A stretch of 9,359 nucleotides of DNA from Clostridia bacterium (GTDB lineage Bacteria > Bacillota > Clostridia > Oscillospirales > Acutalibacteraceae). A program made the position numbers and the translations under genes. Of the stretch, positions 6,069 to 9,359 are shown in pieces (position 1 is the first letter of the stretch; every line of letters begins with the position of its first letter). The stretch covers positions 1-9,359 of the forward strand of contig CAAGND010000081.1 of NCBI GenBank assembly GCA_900771185.1. The letters run 5' to 3'. A model generated the notes under the pieces. It had not been told where the DNA came from, ran no database searches, and was given only the letters and a program-made list of their open reading frames with translations.

Positions 6069-6938
6069 TCAATCTCCGAGACCCTTGAGAATATCGGCGA
6101 TGCGGCTCAGATCGTCCTTGTCGAAGAAATCTATCTCAAGCACGCCGTTCTCTGCGCCGTTCTTTGTGGTTACTTTTATTTTTCTTCCTAAGAAATCAGT
6201 AAGTGCAAGTTCAACTTCGTCATAATAGCTTTCTCTGCGTGAGGGGGCTTTTTTCTTTTCGCCTTTTCCCGTGCTCTTTTTCGCAAGGCGCTCAACGTCA
6301 CGAACTGTCAGACCTTTTTCAATGATGAGCTTAGCGACCTCAACAAGTTCTTCATCATCCTCGAATGCGAGCAAAGCTCTTGCGTGACCTGCTGAGAGAG
6401 TTCCCTGCGAAACCATTTCGAGAACTGAATCGGGAAGCTTCAAAAGTCTGAGCGCGTTTGCTATTGCGGGGCGTGATTTTCCGACCCGCTCAGCGGCCTC
6501 CTCCTGCGTCAGACCGAGGGTGTCCATGAGCGCCTTTATGCCCTGCGCCTCTTCAACCGCATTCAAATCTTCACGCTGAAGGTTTTCTATGAGCGCTAGC
6601 GCCATCGCCTCGTCATCGCTTAACTCTTTTATAACAACGGGAACTTCTGTAAGCCCTGCCATGCGTGAAGCTCTCCAACGACGTTCGCCGGCAACGAGCT
6701 GATAACTGCCGTCCGGCAGAGGGCGGACAAGAAGCGGCTGAATAACACCGTGCTTTGCAATACTGTCCGCAAGTTCAGACAGAGCCTGTTCGTCAAAAAT
6801 TTTTCTCGGTTGGTCACGGTTGGGCTCAATATCCATGATTTTGAGCTTGACCGCACTTGACGGAGCAATCTCCTCTATTGAATTGTCAGCGAAAAGCGCG
6901 TCAAGTCCGCGGCCGAGACCGCCTTTTTTTGCTGCCAT
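6069..6938 (-). CDS. parB: Chromosome partition protein ParB (Spo0J)
   Basis: ParB binds parS, hydrolyses CTP, spreads as a sliding clamp and loads SMC, while stimulating ParA ATPase. The 289-residue product shows the ParA-interacting N-terminus (KKGGLGRGLDALF, 4-16), the P-N-R-D-Q-P-R-K segment (39-46), the CTP-binding GERRWRAS box (84-91), ENLQRE (118-123) and a helix-turn-helix from about 145 (LTQEEAAERVGKSRPAIAN). Lys-rich residues follow before the C-terminal dimerisation domain. The specificity positions read GKSR and SAGH, the ParB type, unlike the paralogue noc in this window. ATG 6938 has AAAGGAT about 8 bases upstream. It lies 21 bases after parA with no terminator, so the two are co-transcribed. 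Its consensus target, parS, lies upstream of parA. Confidence 0.97.
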   Translation of the reverse strand: MAAKKGGLGRGLDALFADNSIEEIAPSSAVKLKIMDIEPNRDQPRKIFDEQALSELADSIAKHGVIQPLLVRPLPDGSYQLVAGERRWRASRMAGLTEVPVVIKELSDDEAMALALIENLQREDLNAVEEAQGIKALMDTLGLTQEEAAERVGKSRPAIANALRLLKLPDSVLEMVSQGTLSAGHARALLAFEDDEELVEVAKLIIEKGLTVRDVERLAKKSTGKGEKKKAPSRRESYYDEVELALTDFLGRKIKVTTKNGAENGVLEIDFFDKDDLSRIADILKGLGD

Positions 6939-6959
6939 AAAAATTCATCCTTTCGGTGA

Positions 6960-7727
6960 TTATTTGCCGTTGCTGCGCAGAAATTCCTCCGCAAAGTCGT
7001 TATATGCCGAGGTTCCCTTTGAAGCCTTGTCATAATACATTATCGGCTGTCCGAAGCTCGGAGCCTCGGAGAGACGGACATTTCTCGGAATAATTGAAGA
7101 ATAGACCTTTTTGGGGAAGAAACGCTTAACCTCGTTTACAACCTGCTGGGTGAGATTCAGTCTGCCGTCATACATTGTCAGCAGAACACCCTCAATTTCT
7201 ATCATGGGGTTGTACAGCCGCTTTACCTGCCTGACGGTTGACATGAGCTGTGAAAGTCCCTCAAGCGCATAGTATTCGCACTGGATAGGCACCATGACCG
7301 TGTCCGATGCGCACAGAGCGTTTAATGTGATGAGACCGAGTGACGGCGGGCAGTCAAAGAAAATAAAATCAAAATCTGCCTTCACAGGTGCGAGCGCCGT
7401 TTTGAGACGGCTTTCACGCCTGTCCATATCGACAAGCTCAAGCTCTGCGCCTGCAAGCGCCATGTTTGAGGGCAGAACCCAAACATTCTCATATTCGCTT
7501 TGAATGATGACATCTTTTGCCGGAACGGAGTTTATCATCACGTCATAAGCCGATTTGTCAAGCTCACGCTTGTTTATGCCCAGTCCGCTCGTAGCATTTC
7601 CCTGCGGGTCGATATCGGCGAGCAAAACCTTAAAGCCCTTTTCACCGATTGCCGCGGCGAGGTTCACGGCAGAGGTGGTTTTTCCCACTCCGCCCTTCTG
7701 GTTAACAATAGCAATAGTCTTTCCCAA
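6960..7727 (-). CDS. parA: Chromosome partition ATPase ParA (Soj)
   Basis: ParA is the ATPase that works with ParB-parS in chromosome segregation and, in Bacillus, modulates DnaA. The 255-residue product has the deviant Walker A motif KGGVGKTT (11-18) with signature Lys11, the DIDPQGNAT segment (38-46), Walker B FIFFDCPPSLG with D125, and the conserved RNVRLSEAPSFGQP segment near the C-terminus that carries DNA-contacting arginine in Soj. Its short N-terminus without an extra helix-turn-helix is typical of chromosomal (Soj) rather than plasmid type Ia ParA. The start is TTG at 7727, supported by AAAGGAGAGA 8 bases upstream; no in-frame ATG with that spacing exists. Its promoter and parS lie just upstream, so ParB may autoregulate the operon. 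Confidence 0.97.
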   Translation of the reverse strand: MGKTIAIVNQKGGVGKTTSAVNLAAAIGEKGFKVLLADIDPQGNATSGLGINKRELDKSAYDVMINSVPAKDVIIQSEYENVWVLPSNMALAGAELELVDMDRRESRLKTALAPVKADFDFIFFDCPPSLGLITLNALCASDTVMVPIQCEYYALEGLSQLMSTVRQVKRLYNPMIEIEGVLLTMYDGRLNLTQQVVNEVKRFFPKKVYSSIIPRNVRLSEAPSFGQPIMYYDKASKGTSAYNDFAEEFLRSNGK

Positions 7728-7732
7728 TTATA

Positions 7733-7742
7733 TCTCTCCTTT
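7733..7742 (-). promoter_or_regulatory. parA ribosome binding site
   Basis: AAAGGAGAGA on the coding strand places GGAG 8 bases before TTG 7727 and decides this non-ATG start. The strong site may compensate for the TTG codon. Confidence 0.8.
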
Positions 7743-7751
7743 ACTCAGAAA

Positions 7752-7779
7752 AGTATACCACAAAGCGCAAAAAAGTCAA
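7752..7779 (-). promoter_or_regulatory. parAB promoter, extended -10 type
   Basis: On the minus strand, TTGACT (7774-7779) and TATACT (7752-7757) are 16 bases apart, with TGG directly before the -10 box (extended -10). Transcription would start near 7745, about 17 bases before the parA start. The parS palindrome begins 3 bases upstream of the -35 box. Confidence 0.75.
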
Positions 7780-7782
7780 TCA

Positions 7783-7808
7783 TGCAATGTTTCACGTGAA
7801 ACATTGCA
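7783..7808. promoter_or_regulatory. parS centromere site
   Basis: The 16-bp core TGTTTCACGTGAAACA at 7788-7803 is an exact match to the Bacillus-type parS consensus. Symmetry extends perfectly to 26 bp (7783-7808). It is the ParB loading site, and its position just upstream of the parA -35 box suggests that ParB bound here could also affect parAB transcription. It is the only full-length site in the window. Confidence 0.95.
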
Positions 7809-7810
7809 AA

Positions 7811-7846
7811 AGCGAAAGGACAGCCCTTGCGGACTGCCCTTTCGCT
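7811..7846 (-). terminator. Intrinsic terminator of noc
   Basis: A 16-bp stem (7811-7826 with 7831-7846, two G-T wobbles) closes a GCAA loop of the stable GNRA type, followed on the minus strand by TTTTGC. The U-tract is short, and its end runs into the parS palindrome. It lies about 50 bases after the noc stop. Confidence 0.75.
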
Positions 7847-7895
7847 GTGGATGTGGGGTGTGAAAGAGAAAGATATGGTAATGGGGGTTGTCATG

Positions 7896-8729
7896 TTAAA
7901 CGGCATCGCGCCGGGAGGTTGAAATGCACCCGGAGGGTGTCTTCGGAATGCGGACAAGATATTCGATATAGTCATCAGTTTCTTTTTTCTGAGAGTCCGC
8001 CTGTATGCCCGCTTCACGCATGGTGTCCACAGCGTGATTCAGGGTGTTGACAAATATACGCACATCCTTGAAAAGCTTGACAACGGCAGGGCGGCGTTTT
8101 CCACCGTTTATAATCTCGCCGATAAGCCTTTCACTTTGCGCAACATTCAGATTTTTCTTGATTATTACTTGCACTGCCGCACGGAGCTTTTCGCCGTCCT
8201 CTATTTTTAAAAGGGCACGGGCATGTCTTTCCGTGAGCCCGGCGTCAGTTATGGTTTTTCGGACATCCTCTGGCAGCTTTAAAAGCCGCAGCTTGTTTGA
8301 AAGCGTTGACTGAGCTTTGCCCAGCCGCTTTGACGTCTCCTCTTGAGAAAGTCCGTGCTCCCGCATCAGCGTTTCTATTGCGGCGGCCTCCTCAAAAAAT
8401 CCGAGGTCGCGGCGCTGAAGATTTTCAATCAGCGCATACAGTGCCGCTTTTTCGTCGCTGGCGTTTATGATAATACACGGGATTTTTTCAAGCCCGGCCA
8501 TTCTCGCGGCCCGCAGTCTGCGCTCACCTGCAATGACTTCATAAAGTCCGTTGTCAATCCGGCGCACGCTTATCGGCTGAATTATTCCGTTGAGGCGTAT
8601 GCTCTGCGCCAGTCCTTCAAGCTCCGACTTGTCAAAGCTTTTTCTCGGCTGGTCGGGGTTGGCTGCTATCGCATCCTGAGGTATGAGCAGTATCGAGCCG
8701 GAACGACGAAGATTTTCATTTGCTTTCAT
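7896..8729 (-). CDS. noc: Nucleoid occlusion protein Noc (ParB paralogue)
   Basis: Noc binds NBS sites around the chromosome and inhibits division over the nucleoid. The 277-residue product has the ParB-family core: PDQPRKSFD (25-33), GERRLRAA (68-75), ENLQRR (102-107) and a helix-turn-helix at about 128-152. It carries the Noc specificity set by alignment: Gln140 (GKAQ), Lys146, Lys151 and Arg168 (TERH), matching the Q-K-K-R set reported for Noc versus R-T-A-G for ParB. The C-terminal YIEYLVRIPK is also Noc-like, and the rsmG-noc-parA order matches Bacillus. ATG 8729 was chosen because AGGA lies 8 bases upstream; ATG 8732 has 5-base spacing. A longer TTG start at 8804 would add 25 residues. 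At 8729 the N-terminus (MKANENLRRSG) is hydrophilic and lacks an obvious amphipathic membrane helix like that of Bacillus Noc. Confidence 0.88.
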   Translation of the reverse strand: MKANENLRRSGSILLIPQDAIAANPDQPRKSFDKSELEGLAQSIRLNGIIQPISVRRIDNGLYEVIAGERRLRAARMAGLEKIPCIIINASDEKAALYALIENLQRRDLGFFEEAAAIETLMREHGLSQEETSKRLGKAQSTLSNKLRLLKLPEDVRKTITDAGLTERHARALLKIEDGEKLRAAVQVIIKKNLNVAQSERLIGEIINGGKRRPAVVKLFKDVRIFVNTLNHAVDTMREAGIQADSQKKETDDYIEYLVRIPKTPSGCISTSRRDAV

Positions 8730-8737
8730 CATAGACG

Positions 8738-8741
8738 TCCT
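8738..8741 (-). promoter_or_regulatory. noc ribosome binding site
   Basis: AGGA in the coding-strand context GCAGGACGTCTATGATG lies 8 bases before ATG 8729 and 5 before ATG 8732. It favours 8729, but the site is modest and the choice is not certain. Confidence 0.5.
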
Positions 8742-8798
8742 GCACACGGCACCGAAGCCGAGGCGCTTGTGCTGCCTTTCACGCTTTGTGTCCTCTGC

Positions 8799-8877
8799 GG
8801 ACAAATCAAAACCGCCTTTTCAAAAACGGTTCGGCTTCCCTGTGATAAAAGCTTACCATGTAAAAAGGCGGTTGTCC
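8799..8877 (-). repeat. Long inverted repeat in the noc leader
   Basis: Perfect 11-base arms (8810-8820 and 8863-8873) are separated by 42 bases. An outer arm pair GGACAA/TTGTCC (8799-8804 with 8872-8877) extends the pairing on one side with an internal bulge. On the transcribed minus strand the TTGTCC side could instead pair with a nearby downstream GGACA (8790-8794), giving alternative folds. The 195-base region between rsmG and noc holds no convincing gene. No clear promoter is seen; TGGACA at 8874-8879 with TAAGCT 17 bases on is a weak candidate. A regulatory role is speculative. Confidence 0.35.
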
Positions 8878-8894
8878 ATTATTTTTGTTCGTGT

Positions 8895-8924
8895 AAAAAA
8901 CTATGTTTGAACGGTTTTTCAACA
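8895..8924 (-). terminator. Weak intrinsic terminator after rsmG
   Basis: On the minus strand, directly after the rsmG stop, TGTTGAA pairs with TTCAAACA (one bulged base) around an AAACCG loop, and TAGTTTTTT follows. The stem is short and AU-rich, so termination may be partial, leaving read-through into noc possible. Confidence 0.4.
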
Positions 8925-9359
8925 TTATTTAAGCGGTTTTTTTGAAATCTGTGCCGAAGGACGAGGATATTTTGTCGGAGTGTGCGATATCTTTTTGATG
9001 CTTATCAGTGTTCTTTCACCGAGATATTCGAGACGGAGCAGTTTTTTTTCAGAAACCTCGCCTCCCAAAAGCCTGACAGCGCCCTCAGCTTCGACCAGTT
9101 CCTCCGGACCCTTTGAACCTTTCATGGCACAGAAAGTGCCGCCGGGTGCAACAAACGGCAGACAGTATTCGCTGAGCACGTTGAGCGAAGCCACCGCGCG
9201 CGATACCGCGAAATCAAAGCTTTCACGCAGTTCTCCCTGCCCTGCCTCCTCCGCCCGCGCGTGAACGGTGGCGGCTGTGAGAGAAAGCTCCTGGAGAGCA
9301 AAGTCTATAAAGTCCAGCTTCTTGCGTGTTGAATCAAGCATAGTGAGCTTTATATCAGG
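8925..9359 (-). CDS. rsmG: 16S rRNA G527 N7-methyltransferase RsmG (partial)
   Basis: RsmG (GidB) methylates N7 of G527 in 16S rRNA using S-adenosylmethionine. Only the C-terminal 144 codons are in the window; the reading frame stays open to the right edge, so the gene continues beyond it (full family length is about 240 residues). Family landmarks are PDIKLTMLDSTRKKLDFI at the edge, the FAVSRAV segment, LPFVAPGGTFCAMKG, and the C-terminal YPR...SKKPL ending. The TAA is at 8925-8927. An internal ATG at 9341 is not the true start, because homology-like sequence continues upstream. It precedes noc and parAB as in Bacillus, where the upstream neighbour is mnmG. Confidence 0.93.
   Translation of the reverse strand, partial: PDIKLTMLDSTRKKLDFIDFALQELSLTAATVHARAEEAGQGELRESFDFAVSRAVASLNVLSEYCLPFVAPGGTFCAMKGSKGPEELVEAEGAVRLLGGEVSEKKLLRLEYLGERTLISIKKISHTPTKYPRPSAQISKKPLK

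Overview
The window reads as a stretch of an origin-proximal chromosome from a low-to-mid GC Bacillota, probably class Clostridia. This is inferred from gene content and order (SRP RNA-dnaX-ebfC-recR, and rsmG-noc-parA-parB with a consensus parS), from strong AGGAGG-type ribosome binding sites, TTG and GTG start candidates and sigma-A-type promoters. The species cannot be named from the sequence alone.

Layout, left to right. Positions 1-110 have no gene but hold several DnaA-box-like 9-mers. Positions 111-2724 carry recR, ebfC and dnaX, all on the minus strand in the transcription order dnaX-ebfC-recR. Positions 2725-3088 are the only gap longer than 300 bases without a protein gene. This gap holds the bacterial small SRP RNA (minus), its promoter, a small hairpin against its 5' end, and a divergent plus-strand promoter. 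Positions 3089-6013 carry two plus-strand genes: a polytopic membrane protein resembling GT-C glycosyltransferases and a TIM-barrel protein of the sugar phosphate isomerase/epimerase type. A strong bidirectional terminator (6023-6053) separates them from parB. Positions 6069-7727 hold parB and parA (transcribed parA then parB, minus), driven by a good promoter with a perfect parS palindrome directly upstream. A terminator follows noc (7896-8729, minus). A 195-base leader with inverted repeats separates noc from rsmG, which runs off the right edge.

How the genes work together. ParA, ParB and parS form the chromosome segregation system. Noc is a ParB paralogue with the Noc-type DNA-specificity residues and should protect the nucleoid from septation. 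DnaX is the clamp-loader/tau subunit of DNA polymerase III. EbfC and RecR are its usual operon partners, with RecR in recombinational repair. RsmG methylates 16S rRNA. The plus-strand pair looks like an accessory envelope or carbohydrate module set into this housekeeping block. All core genes point left, which by the usual co-orientation with replication puts oriC to the right, beyond rsmG. The DnaA-box-like cluster at the left edge is therefore unexpected.

I found no mobile element, CRISPR array or tRNA. The most interesting leads are the membrane protein/TIM-barrel pair, the DnaA-box-like cluster, a slippery A7 in dnaX followed at once by a -1 frame stop, the compact terminator-parS-promoter block before parA, and the structured noc leader.
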